From: Okapia johnstoni
Taxonomy: Eukaryota > Chordata > Mammalia > Artiodactyla > Giraffidae
Reading direction: 5' to 3'
Assembly: GCA_024291935.2 (NCBI GenBank)
Contig: JAGTYA010000024.1
Span: 9,362,001-9,426,000 of the forward strand
Length of the DNA: 64,000 nucleotides
This document shows, in pieces, positions 29,456 to 41,379 of the stretch. The translations under genes and the position numbers were made by a program. Under the pieces are notes generated by a model that saw only the letters and a list, made by a program, of their open reading frames with translations, did not search any database and had not been told where the DNA came from. Numbering within the stretch: the stretch's first letter is position 1; every line of letters starts with the position of its first letter.

Positions 29456-30395
29456 TGTTGTCCCTTCATCTGGGACTCTGGGCCATAACTTTCTGCTTTT
29501 TCATCATCATGTAATATGGTTTTGCTTTAGCCACTGTGGGACTGTGGTTCTTGCTTCTGTCTGCCCTCTGATGGAGGACGCTAAGAGGCTTGAGTAAGCT
29601 TCCTGATGGGAGGGGCTGGTTATGGGAAAAACTGGGTCTTGCTGTGGTGGGCAGGGCCTTGCTCAGTAACACTTTAATCCAATTATCTGCTGATGGGTGG
29701 GTTGCACTTCCTGATAGCTTTTTGTCCTGAGGTGAGCCAACCCTGGGGACTACAGGCTCTATGATGGCAACCTCCAAGAGGGTTTATGCCAAGGCAGACC
29801 TTCCCAGCCTGATGCTGCCAATGCCCCAGTCCCTGTGGTGAGCCCTTTCCCACCCACGCCTCCACAGGAGACCCTCCAACACTAGCAGGTAGTTTTGGTT
29901 CAGTCTCCTGTGGGGTCACTGCTCCTTTCCTCGGGGTCTTGGTGCGTGAAAGGTTTTTTTGTGCCTTCCAAGTCTGGAGTCTCTGTTCCCCCCAGTCCTG
30001 TGGAAGTCCTGTAATCAAATCCCGCTGAGCTTCAAGGCCAGATTCCCTGGGGATTCCCAGTCCCTTTGTCAGATCCCCAGGCTGGGAAGCCTGAGGTGTG
30101 GTCCAGAATCTCCACAACAGTGGAGAACTTCTTTGGTATTATTGTTTGGTATTGTTTGGTATTATTATCCAGTTTGTCACCTAACTGGCAGGTACGGGAT
30201 TTGATTTTATGGTGATTGTGCCCCTCCTACCGTATTGCTCCTTTGTCTTTGGATGTGGGGTATCTTTTTTTGGTGGGTTCTAGCATCCTCCTCTCGATGG
30301 TTGTTCAACAGTTAGTTGTGATTTTGGTGCTCTAGCAGGAGATGAGTGCGCATCCTTTTACTCCACTATCTTGAACAGGAAGCTCCCGAAAATAA
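29456..30395 (-). mobile_element. L1 5' UTR
   Basis: On the minus strand it begins near 30395 with the GCTTCCTGTTCAAGATAGTGG-like start that is typical of artiodactyl L1s and runs about 0.9 kb to the junction with the BovB at 29455. This is the 5' part of the L1 whose ORF1 is at 26690-27635. Confidence 0.75.
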
Positions 30396-31149
30396 ATATA
30401 TTTCATTTCCCATTTCCACTACCTTAGTTCAGGTCTTTAATCCTGAGTATTGCAATAGCCTTAAAGAAGAAACACATCAAAACACATTGTCAAATAGAAT
30501 CTGGCACGGTATTTACAAGAATATATGAGCCAGCGGGGTTTATTCTAAGAATGCAAGAGTAGCTTGAAGGCCTGTTAATTGCCTGTCCAGTATCAATTCT
30601 CTTCATAACCAACCAAACCCTGATTTTTTGGGTGAATTTGTGGTAAAATTTCCAGCTAAACGTTTGTTTCTCCAGACTGACCTGCTGTTCCAGGTTGTCA
30701 AATGTTATAGTTCTGGCTAAGATGACACAATCTAATCTGAGAAATCTTTTGCTTTCCTCGTAAGGGAGCCACTCCCTGCTTCCCCCTTTCTTCTTCCTGC
30801 TTGGATTATACATGAGAGGGCTGGAGTTGTAATAGCAGCCTTTTTGTGCCATGAAGTAACAAGCATGAGGACAAACTTAATGTGCTGAGGAGAGTGGAGC
30901 TCACATTCCTGTTGGCAACACTGAGCAGCTGCCCAAGCCCTAGATGCCTGCCTCTCATCTTCCTGTTACCTGCGGCTGAATAAATGTATGAACAATTCAT
31001 GGTTCGATTTCAGGACAAATGTGAAATATACGAAAATCAGTAGTTTTTCTCCATTCTAGAAATAAATACCTAGAAATGGAGATGGGAGGAAATAGTTAAA
31101 ATAGCAATAAAAATTAGTATATGTGTATACATATATATTTATATATATT
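30396..31149. other. Noncoding sequence
   Basis: No exon or confidently named repeat recognised. Confidence 0.4.
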
Positions 31150-31256
31150 GGCCAAGCCTGTGGCATGTGGGATATTAGTTCCCTGACCAGGAGTGAATCC
31201 ATGCCGCCTGAACTGGGGACAAAGAGTCTTAACTAGCGGACTACCAGGGAAGTCTC
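31150..31256 (-). mobile_element. CHR SINE head fragment
   Basis: It reads TTCCCTGACCAGGAGTGAATC and ends CTACCAGGGAAGTC, the reversed tRNA-like part of CHR. Confidence 0.75.
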
Positions 31257-31800
31257 TAGAATATATTTGTTGTGGAGTCTGCTCCCTGAGGGTGGGGTTG
31301 GACTGGCGGTTTGTGAGGGTTTCCTGGTTGGGGGAACTTGTGTCTGTGTTCTGGTGGATGGAGCTGGATCCTCTCTGGAGGGCGATTCAGTGTCCAGTAG
31401 TGAGTTTTGGGTGTCCACGGGCTTTCCAGGTGACACTAGGGGTAAAGAACCCACCTGCCAATGCAGGAGACATAAGAGATGCAGGTGTAATCCCTGGGTT
31501 GAGAGGATCCCCTGGAGAAGGGAATGGCAACTCACTCCAGTATTCTTGCTTGGAGAATCCCATGGACAGAGGAGCCTGGTGGGCTATGGTCCATAGGATT
31601 GTCCAGAGTCAGACATGACTGAAGCGACTTAGCGCACACACACACGTAGAAAAGCATGCATGTGGGTTTGGTATGGCTTCGGGCAGTCTGTCTTTTAATG
31701 TTCAGGGTTGTGTTCCTGTTTTGCTGGAGGATTAGCATGGAGTGTCTTGCACTGGAGCTTGCTGGCTCTTGGGTGGAGTTTGGTCTCAGTGTAGGTATAG
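31257..31800 (-). mobile_element. L1-related segment, probably inverted, split by a Bov-tA
   Basis: GTGGAGTCTGCTCCCTGAGG and the GGTGGATGGAGCTGGATCC text belong to a common ruminant L1-associated sequence in reverse. It continues after a Bov-tA SINE (31421-31645) with TGTTCAGGGTTGTGTTCCTG. At about 31801 it abuts an L1 3' end in + orientation. Confidence 0.55.
31421..31645 (+). mobile_element. Bov-tA SINE
   Basis: It runs from GGCTTTCCAGGTGACACTAG through GGTGTAATCCCTGGGTTGAG to GACATGACTGAAGCGAC. Confidence 0.9.
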
Positions 31801-31972
31801 ATGTCCATCAGCAGATGAATGGATAAGGAAGTGTGGTACATATACACAATGGAATATTACTCAGATATAAAAAGGAATGTATTTGAGTCAGTTCTAATGA
31901 GGTGGGTGAACCTGAAGTCTATTACAGAGAGTGAAGTAAGTAAAAAAGAGAAAGATAAATACTGTATATTAA

Positions 31973-32003
<31 letters not shown>

Positions 32004-32369
32004 GGAATTTAGAAAGATGATACTGATGATCCTACATGCAGGGCAGCAAAGGAAACACAGATGTAAAGAACAGACTTTTGGACTCAGTGGGAGAAGGCCA
32101 GGATGGGAGGATTTGAGAGAATAGCATTGAAACTTGTACATTACCGTATAAAAGATAGATGACCAGTGCAAGTTCAATGCATGAAGCAGGGCACCCAAAG
32201 ATGGTGCTCTGGGACAACCCAGAGGGATGGGGTGGGAAGGGAGGTTCAGAATGGGGGGGATACATGTATACCTGTGGCTGATTCATGTTGATATATGGCA
32301 AAAGCCACCATAATATTGCAAAGTAATTATGCTCCAATCAAAATAAATTAATTAATTGAAAAAAAAAAG
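31801..32369 (+). mobile_element. L1 3' end
   Basis: The + strand encodes the final ORF2 text ([20 protein letters not shown]), then a 3' UTR containing a (TA)n run at 31975-32003 and ending in TTAATTAATTG and a poly(A). Confidence 0.9.
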
Positions 32370-32375
32370 AATGTA

Positions 32376-32580
32376 TTTGTTGTTGTTTAGTTACTAAATT
32401 GTGTCTGACTCTGGCAACCCCATGGACTGTAGCCTGCCAGGCTCTTCTGTCCATGGGATTTCCCAGGCAAGAATACTTGAGTGGCTTGCCATTTCCTTCT
32501 CCAGATCTTCCTGACTCAGGAATCAAACCCGTGTCTCCTGCACTGGCTGGTGGATTCTTAAGACACTGAGCCACATGGGT
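32376..32580 (-). mobile_element. Bov-tA SINE
   Basis: Reverse Bov-tA from TTGTTGTTTAGTTACTAAATT to ACTGAGCCACATGGG. Confidence 0.85.
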
Positions 32581-32744
32581 TAAATGAGAAGGCACAGCAC
32601 CTATGTGAAGAAAATTATAAAATCTAATTGAAAGAGTTAACATGAGACTTCTCCTTCCAGTCAAGATGGAGGGATGGGAGATGGATTTACCTTGCCACTT
32701 GAAACAAAAACAAACAAAAAAAGCTTATGTGAAACAGCAGTTTT

Positions 32745-32969
32745 CTCTTTCTTTCACTACGTTGGGTCTTAGGTGCAGCACGCGGAATCTTCACTGCGTC
32801 ACGTGGTATGTTTCAGAGAGTGGGCTCTCTTTTTGTGGCACCCTGGCTCAGTAGCTGTGGGCTTAGTTTCCCTGAAGCACATGGGATCTTAGTTCCTGGA
32901 CTAGGGATCAAACACACATCCCCTGCATTACAAGGCGGATTCTTAACCACCGGACCACCAGGGAAGTCC
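32745..32969 (-). mobile_element. CHR SINE
   Basis: Reverse CHR from GGGTCTTAGGTGCAGCACG to GACCACCAGGGAAGTCCC. Confidence 0.85.
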
Positions 32970-33483
32970 CAGTGGTTTTCAAGATACTGGAAATTAAACA
33001 AGGAAGCCCAGTGGTTCCTAAGAGAGGAAACAAGGGTAGCCCTATGATCAACTGAGCCCATTGGGTTTAAAGAACGTCCAGGCTATGGTGGGTGCATGGT
33101 GGGAGAAGCCAGGCAGAGCCCAGAGGTGCCCTTCGTTGAAGAGACAGAGCCGAAAGTCTGGGCACACCACCGTGGCAAAGCTCGCAGTACAGAGTGCTGG
33201 AGAGAAGGGAGCTGCAGGCAGAACTGGGAAAGTCCACAGAGGTCTCAACAAGCAGAAGGCAGAATATGTGTGTGGGGAAATGCCTGGAGGCTGAGGGGAA
33301 AATAGCACCTGGCACTCACGCGTGGCCAGGAAGAGTGTTTCCCACCAGCTGAGCTGGAAAACTTCGTAATTCATGGTATAGGATCCTGAGGTTTTGCCTC
33401 AGTAGTGGAGATTAATTAGCCCTAGACTAAACAGTGCTTGGGTCTTGCCTAAAAATCTTAAAAGTTCAGGCCTAAAAGAATCA

Positions 33484-33800
33484 AACAGAGCAGACTTGCG
33501 GACACAGTGTGTGGGGGGGGGGGAGGGTGGCGTGAATTGAGAGAATGGCATGGAAACATATGTATTCCCATATGTCAAACAGATAGCTGGTGGGAATTTG
33601 CTGTATGACTCAGGAAGCTCAAACTGGTGGTCTGTGACAACCTAGAGGGGTGGGATGGGGTGGGAAGTGGGAGGGAGGTTCGAGAGGGTGGGGACACATG
33701 TATACCTGTGGCTGATTCATGTTAACTTATGGCAGAAGCCAACACAATATTGTAAAGCAATTATCCCCCAATTAAAAATAAATTAATTAAAAAAAACTAA
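33484..33800 (+). mobile_element. L1 3' UTR fragment
   Basis: The segment contains a G-run (about 33513-33522), GATACATGTATACCTGTGGC-like text, GGCTGATTCATGTTAACTTA and AATATTGTAAAGCAATTATC, ending in AATTAAAAATAAATTAATT and poly(A). Confidence 0.85.
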
Positions 33801-34270
33801 AAAAACAATCACAGTTTCCAAAATATTTAACTATATCCTAGAACAAAGGTTAAGAATCATTATAATAAACACAGAAATATTCAGTACCTAAAAAATCAAG
33901 TTCACAGTGTCCAGCATCTTCAGAGAAACAGGAAAATAAGACTCATAATGAGAAGAAAAGTAAATCAACCTGAACTTACCAAGAAGTGACACAGACATTT
34001 GAAGTAAGAGACAAGTCAGTTACTATAACTGTACTTCACATGTTCAAAAAGTTAAGAAAAGACATGAAAAGACCTACATTGAAATTCTTGACATGAAAAT
34101 TTACATGTCTAAGATGAAAAATACAGTGAATGGGCTTAACTGTAGATTAGACATCACAGAAGAAAGTAGTGGACTTGAAGACATAGCAACAGAAACCCTC
34201 CAAAAGGCAAGATAGAAAGTAAAAGAATTAAATAATAAGCAGGGTATCAGTGAATTAGGGACCCTGTATG

Positions 34271-34685
34271 TGTAATTTGGAATTTCCAGGAGGTAGGAGG
34301 GAAGACACTGCTGCCCATAAAAGGCTCTGAATCTGAAGTCTAGTCTTTCTTTGTCGAAAGATGAGAAGATATGAGAAATGTCATGAAAGACATATTAGCA
34401 CCAAGCTGAAATCTTTTCCTTGACTTTGGCCACAAAGTTCAAAGGGGACCACCTGTCTCAGGTGTGCTTACCTTCGAGACACATCTTGTCCTTTGGAAAA
34501 TGCTGTGCAGGGAGAATGGAGATGATTTATGTCAGTCTTTCAGAATCCATCCACGGGTCTGGTGAAACTGAATGCCTAGAAAGGAAGTGAGGTCTATTTG
34601 GGAGGATATAGAGGATGTGGCTGGAAACAGAGGCAATGTTCGTGAGCCCCCTTTGACATCAACCTGACTGCTACTGAGGCCCCAT
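34271..34685. other. Noncoding sequence
   Basis: Nothing recognised beyond possible old L1 remnants. Confidence 0.35.
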
Positions 34686-34899
34686 TGGTGGTGGTTTAGT
34701 CACTAAGTCATGTCTGATTCTTTGAGGCCCCATAGACTGTAGCCTGCCAGGCTCCTCTGTCTACGGGATTTCCCAGGCAAGAATACTGGAGTGGGTTGCC
34801 ATTTCCTTCTCCAGGGGATCTTCCAGACCCAGGGATCAAACCTGGGTCTCCTGCATTGTAGGCAGAGTCTTTACCGACTGAGCCACCAGGGAAGCCCGT
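34686..34899 (-). mobile_element. Bov-tA SINE
   Basis: Reverse Bov-tA ending GAGCCACCAGGGAAGCCC. Confidence 0.9.
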
Positions 34900-35406
34900 T
34901 AGCCATGACTTATTCTAAGAGGGAGGGGGCAGTTGTCCTGTTTAATTCCGCACCCCCCACCCACCCGCAGCAGTCTTGTCTGGGTAAGCCCCTCTGACAG
35001 TGTTCCTTCCTACCTACCCTGCCCATCCGGGCAGGGCTTCTCCCCACTCACCCTTTTCTTCAACCCTGTGACATCTCAGTGGGGACCCCTTCCTCACTGG
35101 CTCATTGATTCCAGAGGTTTTCCCAGAGAAGTGGAGGCTTAATTCTCACTTGACTCAACTGTGTTCTCCCACTTGGGAGGCCTGGTTGAACAGTTTTGGG
35201 CCCGGTGGTGAAGGTGCCCCAAACAAAATGATCTCTAATAGTTACAGCTAGTTGTATTTAGCACAGTGTTCCCAGCTAGTCTGGGGTGAGTTTGCCCCTG
35301 TTGGCTTCTTCTTAAGGCCTTAGTGAAATGGAGGGGGGTCGGCATCCTCACAGGATGGTTGTTGGTATTAAAAGGATAATCCATGCAAAGCTCTTAGTGC
35401 CATGGG
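34900..35406. other. Unique noncoding sequence
   Basis: No gene or named repeat seen. Confidence 0.4.
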
Positions 35407-36056
35407 CTTTGTTGTTGTTGTTCAGTTGCTAAGTCATGTCTGACTCTTTGCAACCCCATGGACTATAGCACTCCAGGCTCCCCTGTCTTACACTATGTCC
35501 TGGAGTTGGCTCAGATTCATGGCTATTGAATTGGTAATGCCAATTAGCCATCTCATCCTCTGCTGCCCCCTTTCTCTGTTTGCCTTTAGTCTTTCCCAGC
35601 ATCAGGGTCTTTTCCAAGGAGTTAGATTTTTGCATCAGGTGGCCAAAGTATTGGAGCTTCAGCTTCAGCATCAGTCCTTCCAATGAATATTCACAGTTGA
35701 TTTCCTTTAGGATTGACCGGTTTGATCTCCTTACAGTCCAAAGGACTCTGAAGAGTCTTCTCCAGCACTGCAATTTGAAAGCATCAATTCTTTCGTGCTT
35801 GGCCTTCTCTTTAGTCCAACTCTCACACCCATACATGACTACTGGAAAAACCATAGCTTTGACTAGATGGATATCTGTTGGCAAGATTATGTCTCTGCTT
35901 TTTAATATGTGGTCTAGATTTGTCATAGCTTTTCTTCCAAGGAGAAAGTGTCTTTTAATTTCATGGCTGAGTCTTCCACATGGATTTTGGAGCCCAAGAA
36001 AACAAAAGCTGTTACTGCTTCCACTTTTGTCCCTTCTACTTGCCATAAAGTGTGCA
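35407..36056 (-). mobile_element. BovB LINE 3' fragment
   Basis: The minus strand encodes the BovB C-terminal text (FPVVMYGCESWTKEKAKHER) and then [16 protein letters not shown] sequence; the + strand left end is GTTGTTGTTCAGTTGCTAAG. Confidence 0.9.
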
Positions 36057-36179
36057 GAGTAAATGCTCCTGCATCTTGGCAGTTCCTGTGGTCACCCTCA
36101 CGTTCCTGAACAGGACTCTCCTCTCTCCTTTCTCATGGCAAGAGACCCTGTGCATTAGCCATTAAAAGCATGGATTCAG

Positions 36180-36292
36180 GGGAGATTCCTGGTGGTCTAG
36201 TGTGGATTTGGTGCTTCCCTGCTGTGGCCTGGGTTCAATCCCTGATCAGGGAACTGAGATCCTGCAAGCCACATGGTATGGCCAGGAAAAAA
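36180..36292 (+). mobile_element. CHR SINE head
   Basis: GGGGAGATTCCTGGTGGTC through GGTTCAATCCCTGATCAGG to a short A-rich end. Confidence 0.8.
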
Positions 36293-36384
36293 GAAAGCAC
36301 AGACTCAGGTGTCAAACAATCTAGATTCAAATCCCAGTTCTTCCATTTGTAAGGAAAAATTCTTAGGCAAGTCACCTGTACTGT

Positions 36385-36748
36385 TCACTAGGGCTTCCCT
36401 AACAGAATGCTGTAGACTAGGTGGCTTAAACTGTAAAAATTTCCTTGTTCGCAGTTCTGGAGGCTGGAAGTCCAGGCTCAAGGTGCCAGCAGGGTTGGTT
36501 TCTGACAAGGGCCCACTCCTTGGCTTGCAGCTAGCTACCTGTGCTAACATGGCCTTTTCTCTGTGCCTGTGTATTCCTGGTGTCTCCTCCTCTTCTTATA
36601 GGGCCACCGATTCTATTGGATTAGGGCCCCACCCTTATGACCTTATTTAACCTTAATGACCACTTTAAAGGCCCCGTCTCCAAGTCTAGTCATGTGTGGA
36701 GGTTAGGGTTTCAGCATATGAATCGGGGTGACATGATTCAGTCCATAA
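36385..36748 (+). repeat. Old mammalian interspersed repeat, family not assigned
   Basis: It contains ordered phrases TAGACTAGGTGGCTTAAAC, CAGTTCTGGAGGCTGGAAG, GATTAGGGCCCCACCCTTAT and TTCAGTCCATAATA. The same family occurs at 39655-40215. Confidence 0.65.
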
Positions 36749-36754
36749 TATGTC

Positions 36755-36895
36755 AGCTACTTTGTGCTTCAGTTTCTCCAGCTCTAAAATATGTTAATAA
36801 TGCCTACCTCTGAGGACTGTTGGGAGGATTTAATGAGTGTAATGAGCTTAGACGTGTCTGGCTTATAGCAGGTACCTTATGAGTTATAATAGTAG
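36755..36895 (+). repeat. MIR SINE
   Basis: MIR core around CAGTTTCTCCAGCTCTAAAAT and GGACTGTTGGGAGGATTTAA. Confidence 0.7.
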
Positions 36896-36964
36896 CAACA
36901 ACGTAAAGAAGTACTGTCCCTTTGGAGATTTCCTATCCTCTTCCAAATCGAGACAATACCAATT

Positions 36965-37087
36965 TATCAACATTATTTGGCTGTGTTGCATGGCATGTGG
37001 GATCTTTGTTCTCAGACCAGAGATTGAACCTGCATCCCCTGTATTGGAAGCACAGAGTCTTAACCACTGGACCACCAGGGAAATCCC
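36965..37087 (-). mobile_element. CHR SINE
   Basis: Reverse CHR ending CTGGACCACCAGGGAAATCCC. A T homopolymer of about 22 at 37170-37191 follows further right. Confidence 0.8.
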
Positions 37088-37511
37088 AATAATGCCAAGT
37101 TGAAAGTTCAGAAATCTTCAAGGGAGGTAGGATTTCTGTGTGATTTGCTCCCTGCCCCCAAAAGTCTGGCTTTTTTTTTTTTTTTTTTTTTAGGGCCAGC
37201 AGAGACTTCCTCTTCCTGCTGATCTGAAGCTTTGAAGAGATAGGAAGCCCAGGAGCTTTGAAGTCCCCCTTCCCCAAGCCCCTTCTCCCTAGCCCTGAGA
37301 GGTGCTGCAGCAGCGGCCTTCCTCCTTCAGCAAAGCTCTCTTCAGAAGCTCACTGCTTATCCAGGATTAACCTCACGCTCCCCGGGGCTGTTTCTCCAGT
37401 CCAAGGCAGTTAGACTCAAAGTCTGGTTTCTGACAAATGACAACCACTTGCAGAATCCAGGGATCTGAGAACCAGAGGTCTCACCTGGATTTTTGCTGTG
37501 GTTAGAAGCAG

Positions 37512-37735
37512 GGTATGCTAAGTCACTTAAGTCATGTCTAACTCTTTGCAGGCCCGTGGACTGTAGCCCACACCAGGCTCCTCTGTCCATGGGATTCTCC
37601 AGGCAAGAATACTTATGGGTGGCCATGCCCTGCTCCTCCAGGGGATCTTTCCAACCCAGGGATCGAACCCACATCTCTTATGTCTCCTGCTTTGGCAGGC
37701 AGGTTCTTTACCACTAGCGCCACCTGGGAAGCCCC
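37512..37735 (-). mobile_element. Bov-tA SINE
   Basis: Reverse Bov-tA from TATGCTAAGTCACTTAAGTC to GCGCCACCTGGGAAGCCCC. Confidence 0.9.
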
Positions 37736-38589
37736 AGTGGAACCAGCACTTAAGATCAAATCATTAAAATAAAAAGAAAAAAAATTCCTTATCTATAAAA
37801 TGTTCATGTTTTGAAAGAATAGTTTAGCTTTGGATCCAGTCCTGTTTTTGTGGATGAGGTTGTCGAATTTTCATTTGGAAATCTCCAGGCTGTTGGGAGC
37901 TCAACAGGCTGGCGGGACCATGAGAAACTGGGAGATGTTGATACCACCTCAGCTGGCTGAGACTTGCACGTGTTCCTGCTGGTGCATGGAGTATATGTCC
38001 ATGGTGTGTGCTGGCAGGGGCAGGCGTGTGTTTCTTTGGCTGGAAGTGACCCCTTGGGGAAAGATGCAGAAAAGAGCTAACAGTCTCAGAAATGCTCTAC
38101 ACTGTGTGGGGTGTTCTAGAATATCATGCACCGCATGTATGTGAAAGTAAAACACCTAAAATATACCACCATTTTTGCAAAATCCTGCTTTGGCATTTCT
38201 CATTCTTATTAATATAATAGAAACCCTCAAAGAAGGAGCAGTCTAGCTCTCACCTGTTGCTTAGGCGCCTGTGTGGGGCCTTAAAGGGACAGAGCCTGAC
38301 AACAGAAAGTGGTGGGGAAGGAAAGCAGGGATGGTTAAACAGCCTTTTGGAGAGATCATGGCCACTGTTTAACGCTCTCCTGTGGGATCTGAGGAACATA
38401 GCTTCAAAATCAGTCGTATTTTTTTAAACCCGAGAAGCAAACATTCAGCCTTTCCCTAGATAGAACATTAATCCACAGTAATTTAGAAAATTACTTCTTC
38501 CAGTTGGAAGGTGCAGAGGGAAGTATGGAATTTGATTAGTTGATGAAATCCCTGATTATGGAAGCCACAGAACTAACTTAAATCTCTTT
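37736..38589. other. Unique noncoding sequence
   Basis: No gene or named repeat recognised. Confidence 0.4.
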
Positions 38590-38825
38590 TTAAAAATACT
38601 GAGTTATAACTTACATAAAGTGCCCAATCATAAGATGAATTTTTACAGACTTATAAACCTGTGCAACCACTAAACAGATCAAGCCTAGAGGGATTCCTCA
38701 TGATCTCTCACTGTCAAACCATCCCCCCAAATTAACCATTATTCTGACCTCTATTACCTCCGATTATTTTGCCAGTTTTGAACTTCCCACAGATTGAATC
38801 ATACAGTATCTAGTTTTCAGGGTCC
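38590..38825 (+). mobile_element. Old L1 3' UTR fragment
   Basis: GAGTTATAACTTACATAAAG and GTGCAACCACTAAACAGATC follow the layout of old mammalian L1 3' ends. Confidence 0.55.
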
Positions 38826-38979
38826 GACTCTCTTAGGCCAACATCGTGTCTAGAGTGAGATTTGTCCAGGCTGTGTGCAGGGCTGGCTTAAACTTTAAAT
38901 CCCCTTCCAACTCTGAGATCATCTAATTCTATAAGGAGAGAGGACATGAGGGAAGAAAACAATCTGAGAGAGATCTTTT

Positions 38980-39206
38980 TAAAATAATGATTTATTTGGC
39001 TGTGTCAGATCTTAGTTGCGGCACGTGGTACCTTCAATGAACCAGGCCAGGTCTGCTGTTGCTGCACACGGACTCTCTAATTGTGGCTCACCAGCTTAGT
39101 TGCTCCACAGCATGTGAAATCTCAGTTTCCCCGATCAGGGATTGAACCCACATCTCCTGCATTGGGAAGGGGATTCTTAACCACTGGCCCACCAGGGAAG
39201 TCCCTT
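38980..39206 (-). mobile_element. CHR SINE
   Basis: Reverse CHR from TTTATTTGGCTGTGTCAG to GCCCACCAGGGAAGTCCC. Confidence 0.85.
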
Positions 39207-39654
39207 AAGTGAGATCTTTGATGGTGCTTTAGAGCTGATGGTTTCAGGCTCTTCGGAGAATGGGGATGACTTTGAAAGGAGAACATGTCCATGAGCTGTT
39301 CCCCCACTGCATGTGGCCCCTGGGGGCGGGTAGATAACTAGCCTCTTTAATTGATGACTCTTCAGGTCCAGAAGAGCTGTGCTGCTTGACTGTACTCCAG
39401 AAGCCTCGGTTCCTTCTGAATCTGATTTAGAGATGAGATCCTGGACTTTAAGCTAATGCTGTAATGGGATGAGGTTTGGTGGTTTGCAGGAGGGGACCAG
39501 TACATTTTGCATGTGGGAGGGAGGTGAATTTTTGTTGGTGAGGGGATGGGCTGTGGCAGGTTGTAATTTCCAAAGATGGCCGTACCCCTAACTACCCCTT
39601 CTGCACGCTCTTCCTACAATTTGATGTTGATGATCCTCCATCATGAGGCGGAAG
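39207..39654. other. Unique noncoding sequence
   Basis: No feature recognised. Confidence 0.4.
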
Positions 39655-40215
39655 TTAGTTTCCTAGCTCTGCTCTGATAAAGTACAGTTGCCCTTGGGTA
39701 TCTGCAGGGGATTGATTCTAGGAGCCTCCATGATACCAAAATTTGAGGATGTTCTCAAGTCCCAGACTTGGCCCTCCATATCTGTGCATTCTGCATCTGA
39801 GGATATGGGCTGACAGTACCACAAACCGGGTGACTTGAACCACAGACCCTTATGGTCTCTCAGTTCTGGAGGCTGGATGTCTGAGATCCAGGGGTTGGCA
39901 GGGTTGTTGCCGTCTGAGGTCTGTGAAGGAGAATCTCCTGCCTGCCTCTTTGCTAGCTCTGAGGGGTTTTGTGGCAATCTTTGGCATGTCTTGTCATGTA
40001 GCAACATCACTCTGATTTCTTCATCTTCATGTGGTGTTCTTCTGGTGTGAGTTAACTGTCTTCAAATTTCCCCATTTTATAAGGATACCACTCATTTGAA
40101 AAAGGGCCCACCTTAATGATTTCATTTTAACTTGATTAGCTCTGTAAAGACCCCATTTCCAGATAAGGTCACAGGCTGAGGCATGGGGATTAAGACTTCC
40201 ACACATGAGTTTTGT
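39655..40215 (+). repeat. Second copy of the unassigned old repeat, interrupted
   Basis: It shares phrase order with 36385-36748 (TCAGTTCTGGAGGCTGGATG, AGGGCCCACCTTAATGATTTC). About 39690-39800 is a foreign segment reading like a Tigger-type DNA element (CCTTGGGTATCTGCAGGGG, then GATTCTAGGAGCCTCC). Confidence 0.6.
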
Positions 40216-41131
40216 TAGGGTATATGTATTAGAGAAACAGACCCAACATGTATATGTAGTTTTATGCACATGTATACAATCTCTATATAAATTTCTCCAT
40301 ATAGATGGATGTATTATGAGAAACTGGCTCACATGATTTTGGAGGCTGAGAAGTCCCATGATCTTCCATCTGCAAGCTGGAGACCCAGGAAGGTCAGTGG
40401 TAAAATTCAGTCCAAGTCTGAAGGCCTGGGAACCAGGGGAGTCAAAGGTGCGAGTTCTAGTCCAAGGGCAAGAAGAGACTGAAATCTCAGCTCAACAGGC
40501 AGGATGGAAGAGGGTGGATCCTCCCTTCCTCCTCTTTCTGTTCTAGTCAGGCCTCCAGTAGATTGCAGGTTGCGTGACCCTACCCACACTGGGGAGGGCA
40601 ATCTGCTTTACTGAGTCCACTGATTCAAACATGGATCTTCTCTGGAAACATCCTCACAGACACACTCAGAAAGAAAGTGGGCCAGTCCAACTAACACATG
40701 AAAGAAAGCACCATTGTTGCATACTGCAATCCACAACCAGGAGGGACCATGTTTCTTCTCCTTGAACTTGGGAGGACCTTTGTAACTGTGATGGAAGTGA
40801 TGCTGAGTGACTTTGGAGGTTCAGTCACAGAGGCAATATGGCTTCCACCTGGTTCTCTCTCAGGAATCCAGTCACCATGTCTAGAAGAACATGCATAGAC
40901 TTTGTGATGGTCTTAATCAACAGCCAGCATCCATTGCCAGACATTTGAGTGATATTGGCTATTTCAATCCCCAGCCTTTGAGTCTTCCCGCTGAGGCCCA
41001 GATGTTGTATAGCAGAGTCAGGCCATCCTGCCCATGTCTTATCCACAGAAACTGTGAGAGATAATTAATTGTGGCTGTGTTTTAAGCCACTAAGTTTTGG
41101 GATGATCTGTTACACAGCATAGCTAACTAAT
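40216..41131. repeat. Old interspersed repeats, families not assigned
   Basis: 40216-40690 has ordered phrases AGAGAAACAGACCCAACATG, GAAACTGGCTCACATGATT and CAATCTGCTTTACTGAGTCC, which recur widely in mammalian genomes. 40735-41131 ends TTAAGCCACTAAGTTTTGGG, also a common repeat end. Neither is coding. Confidence 0.5.
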
Positions 41132-41366
41132 GCTGAAGCTGAAGCTCCAATACTTTGGCCATTAGAAAAGACCCTGATGCTGGGAAAGATTGAAGGCAGG
41201 AGGAGAAGGGGATGACAGAGGATGAGATGGTTGGATGGCATCACCGACTCAATGGACATGAATTTGAGCAAGCTCTGGGAGTTGGTGATGGACAGGGAAG
41301 CCTGGGGTGCTGCAATCCATGGGGTCGCAAAGAGTCGGACACATCTGAGCAACTGAACTGAACTGA
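41132..41366 (+). mobile_element. BovB 3' fragment with 13-bp target-site duplication
   Basis: A 235-bp 3' end (GCTGAAGCTGAAGCTCCAAT to CTGAACTGAACTGA) is flanked by ATAGCTAACTAAT at 41119-41131 and 41367-41379. Confidence 0.92.
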
Positions 41367-41379
41367 ATAGCTAACTAAT

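Larger units (their letters stand above)
32600..34270 (+). mobile_element. Old L1-type element with younger insertions
   Basis: CTTCCAGTCAAGATGGAGGG near 32655 resembles an old L1 5' UTR start. 33830-34270 has ORF1-like old L1 text (AATACAGTGAATGGGCTTAAC). It is broken by a CHR at 32745-32969 and a young L1 3' end at 33484-33800. Family assignment is approximate. Confidence 0.45.

Noticed and set aside
29683..30117. 144-residue minus-strand open frame
   Set aside because: It lies in the L1 5' UTR; open frames there are common and uncharacterised.
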